Below, piece after piece: positions 1 to 8,490 of a stretch of 64,000 nt of DNA. Made by a program: the position numbers and the translations under genes. Origin of the DNA: RGIG4034 sp045628945. GTDB lineage: Bacteria > Bacillota > Clostridia > Lachnospirales > Lachnospiraceae. The stretch's first letter is position 1. Each line of letters starts with the position of its first letter. A model generated the notes under the pieces. It did not search any database, was not told where the DNA came from, and worked only from the letters and a program-made list of their open reading frames with translations. The stretch spans positions 1 to 64,000 of the forward strand of contig JAZQQG010000003.1 of the NCBI GenBank assembly GCA_045628945.1. The letters run 5' to 3'.

Positions 1-985
1 TATGCTTGAACAGCTGATTCAGCATAACCTGAGGGTTCACATCTCTTCTCAGTTCAATGGCAATACGCATACCGGAACGGTCGGACTCATCTCGCAGATC
101 GGTGATACCGTCCACACGCTTCTCACGAACCAGCTCTGCAATCTTCTCGATCAGCTTGGCTTTGTTGACCATGTAGGGAATCTCGGTAACAACAATACGG
201 TTCTTGCCATTGGCCATGGGCTCAATGTTGGTCACCGCCTGCACACGGATCTTACCGCGTCCGGTACGATAGGCTTCCTCGATACCGGAACGACCTAAAA
301 TCATACCGCCGGTAGGGAAATCCGGTCCCTTTACGATTTCAATAATCTCATCGATATCGGTAGCACGATTCTCCTCTACCTCGTTATCGATAATTTTCAC
401 AACCGCATTGACTACTTCTCGAAGATTGTGAGGAGGAATGTTGGTAGCCATACCTACGGCGATACCGTTGGAACCGTTACATAAAAGATTCGGGTAACGG
501 CTGGGCAGAACAGTAGGCTCCTTTTCGGTCTCATCGAAGTTTGGAATAAAATCTACGGTATCCTTACCGATATCCGCAAGCATCTCCATAGAGATCTTCG
601 ATAATCTGGCCTCGGTGTATCGCATTGCTGCAGCGCCGTCGCCGTCCACAGAACCGAAGTTACCGTGACCGTCCACAAGACAATAGCGCATAGACCAATC
701 CTGTGCCATATTTACCAAAGCTCCATAGATCGAGCTATCGCCGTGAGGGTGATATTTACCCATGGTATCACCGACGATACGGGCACATTTACGATGAGGC
801 TTATCCGGTCCGTTATTCAATTCACTCATGGAAAAGAGAATACGTCTCTGTACCGGCTTCAGACCGTCTCTTACATCGGGAAGCGCACGAGCGGCAATAA
901 CACTCATGGCGTAATCGATATAAGAATCTTCCATGGTTTTCTTCAGATCGACATCTTTTATCTTGTCAAAGATATTGTCTTCCAT
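1..985 (-). CDS. gyrA: DNA gyrase subunit A (partial, C-terminus outside window)
   Basis: This is the breakage-reunion subunit of DNA gyrase, which works with GyrB to introduce negative supercoils. The reverse strand reads 328 codons from ATG at 985-983, preceded by AAGGAG, and is cut by the left window edge, so the C-terminal part is missing. The quinolone-resistance-determining region is visible (HPHGDSSIYG, residues 79-88), as is the catalytic tyrosine in AAMRYTEAR (Tyr123). Residue 88 is Gly, where E. coli has Asp87 and S. aureus Glu88. The gene lies 148 bp downstream of gyrB in the same direction; the gap contains duplicated ribosome-binding-site repeats. The identity is certain. Confidence 0.97.
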   Translation of the reverse strand, partial: MEDNIFDKIKDVDLKKTMEDSYIDYAMSVIAARALPDVRDGLKPVQRRILFSMSELNNGPDKPHRKCARIVGDTMGKYHPHGDSSIYGALVNMAQDWSMRYCLVDGHGNFGSVDGDGAAAMRYTEARLSKISMEMLADIGKDTVDFIPNFDETEKEPTVLPSRYPNLLCNGSNGIAVGMATNIPPHNLREVVNAVVKIIDNEVEENRATDIDEIIEIVKGPDFPTGGMILGRSGIEEAYRTGRGKIRVQAVTNIEPMANGKNRIVVTEIPYMVNKAKLIEKIAELVREKRVDGITDLRDESDRSGMRIAIELRRDVNPQVMLNQLFKH

Positions 986-988
986 ACA

Positions 989-1117
989 TTACTCCTTGTT
1001 TTGCGAAGCAAAATCCGAACCTCTAAGGTGAGGAGAGGAATTTACTCCTTGTTTTGCGAAGCAAAATCCTAACTGCTTTAGCAGTTTTCCCTCATGGCGA
1101 GGAGAAGAATTTACTCC
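989..1117 (-). repeat. Tandem repeat carrying the gyrA ribosome binding site
   Basis: A 28-bp sequence occurs identically at 989-1016 and 1042-1069. It contains the inverted repeat TTTTGC/GCAAAA and, on the minus strand, AAGGAG. A third partial copy of its flank (ggagaagaatttactcc) is at 1101-1117, matching 1031-1047 with one change. The copy next to gyrA supplies its real Shine-Dalgarno sequence; the upstream copy places the same hairpin plus AAGGAG where no start codon follows. A further small hairpin (CTGC-TTTA-GCAG) lies at 1073-1084. Confidence 0.8.
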
Positions 1118-1133
1118 ATAAAATGACTATCTC

Positions 1134-3062
1134 TTAGATATCCAGATTCTTAACATACTTCGCGTTGGTTTCAATGAACTCTCGTCTGGGTTCCACACTG
1201 TCGCCCATTAATACGGAGAAGGTATTGTCTACCTCGGCATCGAGCTCCGGATCGTAATTTACTCTTTTAAGGATTCTTCTTTCAGGATCCATGGTAGTCT
1301 CCCAAAGCTGCTCGGCATCCATCTCACCAAGTCCCTTGTAACGCTGAATCTTGTTGTTCTGGTCACGACCGACTTCCTGAAGAATCGAATTTAATTCCTC
1401 ATCCGAATATGCATACCATACCTTCTTGTTTTTCTCTAACTTATAGAGAGGAGGCATTGCCATATATACATATCCCTGCTTGATTAATTCCGGCATAAAA
1501 CGATAGATGAAGGTAAGTAGGAGAGTGGAAATATGCGCACCGTCCACATCGGCATCGGTCATCAGAATAATCTTGTGATAACGAAGCTTCGTAATATCGA
1601 AATCATCATGAATACCGGTACCGAAGGCCTTAATCATTGCCTTAATCTCGTTATTGGCATAAATCTTGTCAATTCTTGCTTTCTCTACATTCAGGATCTT
1701 ACCGCGAAGAGGAAGAATTGCCTGCGTTGCACGATTACGGGCTGTCTTGGCAGAACCACCTGCGGAATCACCCTCTACGATGTAGATTTCACAGTTCTTC
1801 GGATCCTTATCGGAACAATCCGCCAACTTGCCGGGAAGAGCAGTACCGTCGAGAGGAGATTTACGGCGGGTAGCTTCTCTTGCCTTACGGGCAGCTTCTC
1901 TTGCACGCTGTGCCAGAATCGATTTATCTAAAATGGTCTTGGCAACCGAAGGATTCTGCTCAAGGAAATAGGTAAGCTGCTCACTGACTACCGCATCTAC
2001 AGCAGTTCTTGCTTCGGAGTTACCAAGCTTCTGCTTCGTCTGTCCTTCAAACTGAGGATCCTCAATCTTAACACTGATAATAATTGCAAGTCCCTCACGA
2101 ATATCATCACCGGAGAGATTGGGATCTTTTTCTTTGATTAATTTATTGCTTCTTGCATAATCATTGAAGGTCTTGGTAAGTGCATTACGGAAACCAACAA
2201 CATGCATACCGCCTTCCGGTGTATTGATGTTATTTACAAAAGAGAAACAGCTCTCATTGTAGGAATCGTTGTGCTGCATTGCCACTTCGACGTAGACATT
2301 GTTCTTGGTTCCTTCAAAGTAGAGAACCTTGTCGTACAGAGGATTCGTTCCGCGGTTTACCCAGGATACGAATTCCTTAATACCGCCTTCGTAGTGGAAG
2401 GTTTTCTCTTGCTCTTTTTCTTCACGAAGATCTCTTAATACAATCTTAAGTCCCTTCGTTAAGAACGCCATTTCACGGAGACGCTGCTTTAAAATGTCAT
2501 ACTCAAATACGGTTTCCTCAAAAATCTCGGGATCCGGAAGGAAGGTAACCTTCGAACCGGTTTTCTCTGCATCACAGGTACCGATTTCTTTCAGATCGTA
2601 CATAATCTTACCGCGCTCATAACGCTGCTTATAAACTTTACCTCCACGACTGACTTCAACCTCCAGCCAGGTGGAAAGTGCATTTACAACCGACGCACCT
2701 ACACCGTGAAGACCACCGGATACCTTGTATCCTCCACCGCCGAACTTACCACCGGCATGAAGAACGGTAAATACAACCTCCACTGCAGGACGTCCGGTTT
2801 TATGGTTAATATCTACGGGAATACCACGTCCGTTATCAATAACCGTAATGGAATTGTCCGGATTAATGCTTACATCAATCGTATCGCAGAATCCGGCCAA
2901 AGCTTCATCCACCGCATTATCTACAATTTCATACACCAAATGATGAAGACCACGAATGGAAGTGGTACCGATATACATACCAGGTCTTTTACGAACTGCT
3001 TCCAGTCCTTCCAAAATCTGAATCTGATCTCCGCCATATTCATGTTCTACTGCGTTAGACAT
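1134..3062 (-). CDS. gyrB: DNA gyrase subunit B
   Basis: ATPase subunit of gyrase, which powers negative supercoiling by the GyrA2GyrB2 complex. At 642 residues it has the usual length. In order it shows the GHKL ATPase motifs (EIVDNAVDEALAGF, DNGRGIPVD and GGLHGVGASVVNALS in the first 130 residues), a transducer domain, and the TOPRIM domain (EGDSAGGSAK, then DADVDGAH) with the C-terminal QRYKGLGEM segment. The start at 3062 is supported by GGAGGAT upstream. It follows recF after 17 bp and precedes gyrA, so the two are probably co-transcribed from the dnaA side. Confidence 0.98.
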   Translation of the reverse strand: MSNAVEHEYGGDQIQILEGLEAVRKRPGMYIGTTSIRGLHHLVYEIVDNAVDEALAGFCDTIDVSINPDNSITVIDNGRGIPVDINHKTGRPAVEVVFTVLHAGGKFGGGGYKVSGGLHGVGASVVNALSTWLEVEVSRGGKVYKQRYERGKIMYDLKEIGTCDAEKTGSKVTFLPDPEIFEETVFEYDILKQRLREMAFLTKGLKIVLRDLREEKEQEKTFHYEGGIKEFVSWVNRGTNPLYDKVLYFEGTKNNVYVEVAMQHNDSYNESCFSFVNNINTPEGGMHVVGFRNALTKTFNDYARSNKLIKEKDPNLSGDDIREGLAIIISVKIEDPQFEGQTKQKLGNSEARTAVDAVVSEQLTYFLEQNPSVAKTILDKSILAQRAREAARKAREATRRKSPLDGTALPGKLADCSDKDPKNCEIYIVEGDSAGGSAKTARNRATQAILPLRGKILNVEKARIDKIYANNEIKAMIKAFGTGIHDDFDITKLRYHKIILMTDADVDGAHISTLLLTFIYRFMPELIKQGYVYMAMPPLYKLEKNKKVWYAYSDEELNSILQEVGRDQNNKIQRYKGLGEMDAEQLWETTMDPERRILKRVNYDPELDAEVDNTFSVLMGDSVEPRREFIETNAKYVKNLDI

Positions 3063-3079
3063 AATCTATCCTCCACAAC

Positions 3080-4177
3080 TTAAGCATTCTTCATGCTTTC
3101 TTCCACAATGTTTGCATTCTCAATTCGAAAAACCTTATTAATCTCGAATCGATTATTAATAAATTCATCCAGACCCGTACAGGTAACAATGGTCTGCATA
3201 TTTCCAATATAATTTAAAAGATAATTCTGACGATTGGAATCCAGTTCCGACAATACATCATCCAAAAGAAGAACCGGATTTTCACGAGTAATCTTACGAA
3301 TAATCTCAATCTCGGATAATTTCAGTGAGAGAGCAGCCGTTCGCTGCTGGCCCTGACTACCGAACTTACGAATATCGATTCCGTCCACAATAAAACTGAT
3401 ATCATCACGATGAGGACCCACGGTAGTCTGTTTCAGTTTCATATCCTTATCCCGACTCGCACTGAGCATACGCTCAAAATCCTCAATCTCGATATTTGGT
3501 TCATAGACAACCTGAATATGTTCTTTTCCACCGGACAACTTCTCGTGAATTTCAGCAATAATCTCATTTAACTGCTCAACGAAAAGCTTACGTCTCTTAA
3601 TTATCTCCGTACCGTAGCTTACCAACTGAATGTCATAGATATTAATGACATCCTGCAGGGAAGGATTGAAATAAAGATCCTTAAGCTGCGCATTACGCTG
3701 ATTCACAATTTTATTGTAATTATTCAGATTGGTCAGATAGAAGGAATCAATCTGACACAATTCCATATCAATAAATCTACGACGCTCCGAAGGGCCGCTC
3801 TTAATAATTGACAGATCTTCCGGACTGAAAAAAACAACTTTAAGAAGTCCCAATAACTGAGCAGCCTTCTTAATTTTCATTTCATCGATTGCGATGACCT
3901 TCGTTTTCGTGGAACGAAGATGCATATCAATCTTCTGATCAATCATGTCCTTTTCAATTCGAGCTCTGATATGAGCTTCCTCTTCACCAAAACGGATAAT
4001 ATCCTTATCCTTCGTGCCGCGATGAGATTTCGTTGTGGCACTTAGATAGATTGCTTCCAGGATATTCGTTTTGCCTTGCGCGTTATCACCGTAGAGAATA
4101 TTGGTTCCTTCATCAAAATTGATGCAAAGAGACTCATAATTACGGTAATTGGTTAATTCAAGGGATTTTATAATCAT
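3080..4177 (-). CDS. recF: DNA replication and repair protein RecF
   Basis: An SMC-like ATPase that helps load RecA at single-stranded gaps with RecO and RecR. It is 365 residues, normal for the family. Walker A is GDNAQGKTN (residues 30-38); the ABC signature region is SQGQQRTAALSL (about 275-286); Walker B is LLLDDVLSELD (about 305-315). Its ATG follows directly on the TAA stop of the upstream S4 gene with no intervening base, which suggests translational coupling. gyrB starts 17 bp downstream. Confidence 0.97.
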   Translation of the reverse strand: MIIKSLELTNYRNYESLCINFDEGTNILYGDNAQGKTNILEAIYLSATTKSHRGTKDKDIIRFGEEEAHIRARIEKDMIDQKIDMHLRSTKTKVIAIDEMKIKKAAQLLGLLKVVFFSPEDLSIIKSGPSERRRFIDMELCQIDSFYLTNLNNYNKIVNQRNAQLKDLYFNPSLQDVINIYDIQLVSYGTEIIKRRKLFVEQLNEIIAEIHEKLSGGKEHIQVVYEPNIEIEDFERMLSASRDKDMKLKQTTVGPHRDDISFIVDGIDIRKFGSQGQQRTAALSLKLSEIEIIRKITRENPVLLLDDVLSELDSNRQNYLLNYIGNMQTIVTCTGLDEFINNRFEINKVFRIENANIVEESMKNA

Positions 4178-4387
4178 TTATTTCTCAATTCTGATTTCGT
4201 TTCCGTCGAAGGAGACTACATCTCCATCGTATAATTTTTTACCACGCTGGGTTTCGACCGCACCGTTTACCGATACCAAACCATCCTGGATTACGAACTT
4301 CGCATCCACGCCGGATTCAACCAGTCCCGCTGCCTTTAATGCCTGTCCCAACTTAATGAATTCATCACGAAGTTTAATGATTTCCAT
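4178..4387 (-). CDS. yaaA: S4-domain RNA-binding protein YaaA/RlbA type
   Basis: A 69-residue protein consisting almost wholly of one S4 RNA-binding domain (KLGQALKAAGLVESGVDAK, then VNGAVETQRGKKL). It occupies the standard position between dnaN and recF. The B. subtilis relative YaaA has been linked to ribosome assembly; that role here is inferred from family and position. It lies 31 bp from the dnaN stop, and its stop codon directly abuts the recF start. Confidence 0.9.
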   Translation of the reverse strand: MEIIKLRDEFIKLGQALKAAGLVESGVDAKFVIQDGLVSVNGAVETQRGKKLYDGDVVSFDGNEIRIEK

Positions 4388-4418
4388 AATACATCACTCT
4401 ATTCTATGTAACGGCTGA

Positions 4419-5528
4419 TTAGGATACAGTCGTGAAGTTAACGGGAAGAATGAGATAGATGTACTTTTCTTCCTCATCGCGGATGAAGCAGGGAGCCTTC
4501 GAATTCACAAGATAGATATCAATCGTCTCATCCTCGATTACACGAAGCGCATCGATTAAGAACTTAGGGTTGAATCCGATCATCAGATCCTTACCGGTCT
4601 TCTGAATCTCAATCTCTTCATTCATGGAACCAACTGCGGAATTAATCTTGAATTCCATAGTTTCTTCATTAATCGTAATGATGATCGGCTTCTTATCGCC
4701 TTCCTTGATCAAAAGAAGAGAACGGTCAATACATTCCAGCATATCCTTCTTGTTAATCGTAACCTTCGTCTCATAATCCTTAGATAACATCTGGTCAATC
4801 TTGAAATATTCTCCTTCAATCAGACGGCTTACCACTACAGTATTATCAAATTCGAAGATAATGTGCTTCTCATTGATAAAAATTACAACTTCCTTCTCGG
4901 AATCGTTGCCGATAATCTTGGAAATCTCATTTAAGGTCTTACCGGGAACTACAACCTTCTTATGATCGTAACTGTTTTTAAGACCTATATTACGAATCGA
5001 AATTCTGTGGCCGTCCAGAGATACAACCTTAAGGGTATCCCCGTTAATCTCGAATAATTCACCGGTCATTAACTTATTATTCTCATTTTCACCGATGGAG
5101 AAAATGGTCTGACGAATAATGTCCTTAAGAGTAAGCTGGCTGATAATAATAGAATCATTTCTTTCCACCTTGGGAAGATAAGTAAAATCATCACCGGGCT
5201 TACCGATAATCGTAAACTTTGCCTTCTCACAGGTAATCAAAGTCTTGTAATTCTCATCCGTTTCAACAGTTACTTCACTGTCAGGAAGCTTTCTTACAAT
5301 ATCACCGAAAATCTTGGCATCCAGAGCAATCATACCGCTTACAAGAATCTGACCGTCAACAATCGTCTCAATTCCAAGTTCCATATCATTCGCGGTAAGA
5401 GAAATGTTTCCCTTCGTTGTATCAATTAAGATGCATTCCATAATCGACATGGTTGTTTTATTGGGAACTGCCTTCGATACAATACTTACTCCGTTCACAA
5501 GATCGGATTTTCTACATACAAATTTCAT
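4419..5528 (-). CDS. dnaN: DNA polymerase III sliding clamp (beta subunit)
   Basis: Beta clamp that tethers DNA polymerase III to the template. I place the start at the ATG at 5528-5526 (MKFVCRKSDLVNGV..., 369 residues). AAGGAG lies 11 bases upstream, MKF is the usual clamp N-terminus, and the alternative ATG at 5549 would put this binding site inside the coding region. The three-fold clamp architecture is implied by the length; the C-terminus ends YIYLILPVNFTTVS, matching the typical LPV-R/N segment. It is the second gene of the dnaA-dnaN-S4-recF-gyrB-gyrA series. Confidence 0.96.
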   Translation of the reverse strand: MKFVCRKSDLVNGVSIVSKAVPNKTTMSIMECILIDTTKGNISLTANDMELGIETIVDGQILVSGMIALDAKIFGDIVRKLPDSEVTVETDENYKTLITCEKAKFTIIGKPGDDFTYLPKVERNDSIIISQLTLKDIIRQTIFSIGENENNKLMTGELFEINGDTLKVVSLDGHRISIRNIGLKNSYDHKKVVVPGKTLNEISKIIGNDSEKEVVIFINEKHIIFEFDNTVVVSRLIEGEYFKIDQMLSKDYETKVTINKKDMLECIDRSLLLIKEGDKKPIIITINEETMEFKINSAVGSMNEEIEIQKTGKDLMIGFNPKFLIDALRVIEDETIDIYLVNSKAPCFIRDEEEKYIYLILPVNFTTVS

Positions 5529-5530
5529 TT

Positions 5531-5733
5531 TGTGAATAACTCCTTCCATTCCATTAAGAATATTGGGTCAGGCCCTTTTAGATAAATAATTAAATAAAAA
5601 ATAATAATCATATTATTAAGGGTTGTGAATATGTATATAAGTCTCAAACCCCTAACGGTTACTGCATTTAGCCCTTATAAATCACTATGGAAAAGCTGTG
5701 CATGTACTGTGAATAAAAAGGAACTTATCAACA
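5531..5733. other. DnaA-box cluster and AT-rich stretch between dnaA and dnaN
   Basis: The 214-bp dnaA-dnaN gap has two exact DnaA boxes read as TGTGAATAA (5531-5539 and 5708-5716). Two one-mismatch sites are TGTGAATAT (5624-5632) and TTATCAACA (5725-5733). Between them is a very AT-rich run at about 5578-5620. In B. subtilis the unwinding element lies in this gap and the origin is bipartite; the same arrangement here is an inference. Confidence 0.6.
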
Positions 5734-5742
5734 GCTGTCTTT

Positions 5743-7101
5743 TTAACCAATTTCAAGCTTCTTACAAATGATATTAAGATTCTTGGCTAATTCACTGTCT
5801 GTCTTCATTTCTTCCACAACTTTATCCACACCATGCATAACGGTTGTGTGATCTCTTCCTCCCAAAAGCTTACCGATACTTACCAGAGCACAATCGGTAT
5901 ATTGACGAAGAAGATACATAATAATCTGTCTTGGAAGTACATAATCTGCATTACGCTTTTTGGAACAGATATTTTCTACCGAAATATCATAATGCTCCGC
6001 AACAACATCGATGATTAAGGAAGGAGTAAGCTCCTTTGGCTTATCGGGAGATACAACATCCTTTAATGCTTCCTTTGCTACATCAAGAGTTAATTCCTCA
6101 TGATTGATTTTTGCGTAAGCAAATACTTTCTTCAGTGCACCTTCCAGCTCTCTTACATTCGATTTCATATTTTCACCGATGTAATGAATGATTTCTTCAT
6201 CCATTTCACGGCATTCACTTGTAATAATCTTACGTAAGATAGCAATTCTTGTTTCATAATCAGGTGGCTGGATATCGACAATCAATCCCCATTCGAAACG
6301 GGATAAGAAACGTTCATCCAGATCCTCTAAAAGTTTTGGCGGCTTATCGGAGGATATTACAATCTGTTTTCCGTTTGTATGCAGCTGATTAAAGGTATGG
6401 AAGAATTCTTCCTGTGTACTTTGTTTTCCCTTTAAGAACTGAATATCGTCAATCAGAAGAACGTCAACATTACGATATTTTTCACGAACCTTATTGATTC
6501 GATCCTGCGTATTACCGGCACGGATTGCATCGATTACTTCGTTCGTAAACTGCTCACAGGTAACGTACAGTACTTTTTTATCCGGATTGTCATTTAGAAT
6601 GAAATGACCGATTGAATGCATTAAGTGCGTCTTACCAAGTCCGGGTCCTCCGTAGATATAAAGAGGATTGTAGGTAGATCCGGGAGTCTCGGCAACCGCA
6701 AGGGAAGCGGACTGTGCAAATCGGTTATTACTTCCTACGACAAAGGTATCAAAAGTATATCTGGGATTCAGATTGGCACTTTCGTGATTAATATTGAAAA
6801 CGATTCGATTCTCTTTTTCGGTAGAATCTGTTTCTTCTATATTGATGTCCTTCTCAAGAATAAAATTGATGTCATAGGTGTCATCAAACATCTCCGAAAT
6901 CGTTACCTGAAAGAAGGTCTTATACTTGTTGTTAATATAATTCAAAGCGTTGGCAAGATCGGAAGGAACCAGAATTTTAATCGTATTGCCTTCCAGCTTG
7001 TAGAATTTCAAAGGAACAATCCAGGTATTGTAAGAGATATCCGTAAGCTCGTATTCTTTTTTTAAGACCTGTTTAATTTCTTCCCATTTTTCTTGAATCA
7101 T
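5743..7101 (-). CDS. dnaA: Chromosomal replication initiator protein DnaA
   Basis: AAA+ initiator that binds DnaA boxes and unwinds the origin. It is 452 residues, the normal length for Firmicutes. The N-terminal domain is followed by a linker. The AAA+ core contains Walker A GGPGLGKTH (about residue 150) and Walker B VLLIDDIQFLKG. The C-terminal helix-turn-helix carries the DnaA signature GGRDHTTVMHGVDKV. The start at 7101 has GGAG seven bases upstream. It faces away from the oriC boxes at 7278-7466 and leads the leftward replication gene series. Confidence 0.98.
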   Translation of the reverse strand: MIQEKWEEIKQVLKKEYELTDISYNTWIVPLKFYKLEGNTIKILVPSDLANALNYINNKYKTFFQVTISEMFDDTYDINFILEKDINIEETDSTEKENRIVFNINHESANLNPRYTFDTFVVGSNNRFAQSASLAVAETPGSTYNPLYIYGGPGLGKTHLMHSIGHFILNDNPDKKVLYVTCEQFTNEVIDAIRAGNTQDRINKVREKYRNVDVLLIDDIQFLKGKQSTQEEFFHTFNQLHTNGKQIVISSDKPPKLLEDLDERFLSRFEWGLIVDIQPPDYETRIAILRKIITSECREMDEEIIHYIGENMKSNVRELEGALKKVFAYAKINHEELTLDVAKEALKDVVSPDKPKELTPSLIIDVVAEHYDISVENICSKKRNADYVLPRQIIMYLLRQYTDCALVSIGKLLGGRDHTTVMHGVDKVVEEMKTDSELAKNLNIICKKLEIG

Positions 7102-7606
7102 GTAGGTACTCCAATCAAAAATTCCGGTTGGTATGCATTAAATTGAAAGTGGTTTTTAATAATGAAGAAACTCGTTTCAATCAAAAAAAAATCTTCTTAT
7201 TATATATAATACATTATCATTTCTATAATATAATAAAGTGGAAAAAATATCAACCAAAATGAGTGAATTGTGGACCTTTATCCACCTAATTTTTCCTATC
7301 AAATTTATGTAAATAAAAAGTAAAATCATTCCACTTATTCACATCGAAATGTAGATAACTTTTATAGGCTTTTCCACAGTATATTTATAGTTTTTTAGAT
7401 GGTTTCATAGGTTATATGCAATGTTTCACGCCGGTTATCCACATTTTATCCACAATTAGTGGATAATTTTATGTAAATAGGGTATTAAAAAATGCACATA
7501 TTTGGGCTATTTTAGGTGGATTCTATGTAAAATACTAAATGTTGTATTTGCGTTGAGCCAAGGCCCAAGGAAATATCATTTTTTTCAGTATTTTTCTAAT
7601 TTTTTA
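7102..7606. other. Replication origin oriC (dnaA-rpmH intergenic region)
   Basis: This non-coding stretch holds three exact DnaA boxes: TTATTCACA at 7335-7343, TTATCCACA at 7435-7443 and TTATCCACA at 7446-7454. One-mismatch boxes are at 7278-7286 (TTATCCACC), 7370-7378 (TTTTCCACA) and 7458-7466 (AGTGGATAA, opposite orientation). The pair at 7435/7446 repeats with 11-bp spacing. AT-rich runs at 7190-7245 and 7480-7510 are possible melting regions. The position between dnaA and rpmH is the classic origin site. Exact boundaries are not defined by the sequence. Confidence 0.85.
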
Positions 7607-7635
7607 TTGACGGATAGGGGGGTTTCTCTTATAAT
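7607..7635 (+). promoter_or_regulatory. Sigma-A type promoter for rpmH-rnpA operon
   Basis: TTGACG at 7607-7612 and TATAAT at 7630-7635 are separated by 17 bp. They lie 82 bp upstream of the rpmH start and outside the DnaA-box cluster. Confidence 0.8.
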
Positions 7636-7717
7636 CACAAAGGATATTTTCTAACACGAACAATATTCTTATCCAGATCTGATATAGATATGGTAATCGA
7701 AAAGGAGGTGTTTCCAC

Positions 7718-7852
7718 ATGAAGATGACATTCCAGCCTAAGAAGAGACAAAGATCTAAGGTTCATGGCTTCCGTTCCAGAATGAGTACTCCCGGCGGACG
7801 TAAGGTTCTGGCAGCAAGAAGAGCAAAAGGAAGAAAGAAATTATCAGCATAG
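7718..7852 (+). CDS. rpmH: 50S ribosomal protein L34
   Basis: A 44-residue basic protein beginning MKMTFQPKKRQRSKVHGF and ending AKGRKKLSA, the characteristic L34 sequence of the large ribosomal subunit. AAGGAGG at 7702-7708 precedes the ATG by nine bases. It is the first gene right of the origin, driven by the promoter at 7607-7635, with rnpA following after 61 bp in the conserved rpmH-rnpA arrangement. Confidence 0.97.
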   Translation: MKMTFQPKKRQRSKVHGFRSRMSTPGGRKVLAARRAKGRKKLSA

Positions 7853-7913
7853 ACCGCTTTACAGTGGTCTATTTTCTTCTTTTTAGGAATTGTTTTTCCG
7901 AGGAGGAGAAATA

Positions 7914-8249
7914 GTGAAATTTACTGAATCACTGAAGAATAATCTTTCTTTTAGAGAAGTCTATGAGAAAGGAAAATCGTATGCAAACCGTACCCTGGTC
8001 ATGTATGTGTTAGAGAATTCCTTAGATGAAAACCGATTGGGAATTACGGTGAGCAAGAAGGTAGGAAACAGTGTCGTTCGGCATAGGGTAACGAGACTGA
8101 TCCGAGAAAGTTACCGGCTACACGAGGAAGTGTTTAGTAGTGGTCTAAACATTGTAGTCGTTGCAAAAAAAAGTGCCTCCGAAGCTTCCTATGCAGAGAT
8201 TGAGAGTGCACTATTACATCTTTCGAAGCTTCATAAGATTATGAAGTAG
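7914..8249 (+). CDS. rnpA: Ribonuclease P protein component
   Basis: Protein subunit of RNase P, which assists the RNA subunit in 5' maturation of tRNA. I choose the GTG at 7914 (111 residues, MKFTESLKNNLSFREVYEKG) because AGGAGG lies at 7901-7906; an in-frame TTG at 7890 would enclose this site. The signature region reads VVRHRVTRLIRESYR, so the usual RNR motif is RHR here. yidD follows after 12 bp. Confidence 0.95.
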   Translation: MKFTESLKNNLSFREVYEKGKSYANRTLVMYVLENSLDENRLGITVSKKVGNSVVRHRVTRLIRESYRLHEEVFSSGLNIVVVAKKSASEASYAEIESALLHLSKLHKIMK

Positions 8250-8261
8250 TCTAGAATTGGC

Positions 8262-8471
8262 ATGAGAAAAATACTTATTTCAATCATAAAATTCTATCAG
8301 AAACATATCTCTCCGATGAAAAGAACAAAATGTCCTTATTATCCTTCCTGCAGCAATTACGGATTGGAAGCAATTCATAAGCATGGGGCCATAAAGGGCG
8401 GTTGTCTTACAGCCTGGAGAATCTTAAGATGTAATCCTTTTTCCAAGGGCGGGTATGATCCCGTACCATAG
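8262..8471 (+). CDS. yidD: Membrane protein insertion efficiency factor YidD
   Basis: A 69-residue protein with the family pattern ISIIKFYQKHISP, CPYYPSCSNYGLEAI and the three conserved cysteines, ending in NPFSKGGYDPVP. YidD proteins assist YidC-dependent insertion of membrane proteins and are encoded between rnpA and yidC, as here. The ATG at 8262 sits 12 bp after the rnpA stop; the local binding site is weak, so coupling to rnpA translation is likely. Confidence 0.93.
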   Translation: MRKILISIIKFYQKHISPMKRTKCPYYPSCSNYGLEAIHKHGAIKGGCLTAWRILRCNPFSKGGYDPVP

Positions 8472-8490
8472 TTACCAAGGAGGATTCGAT

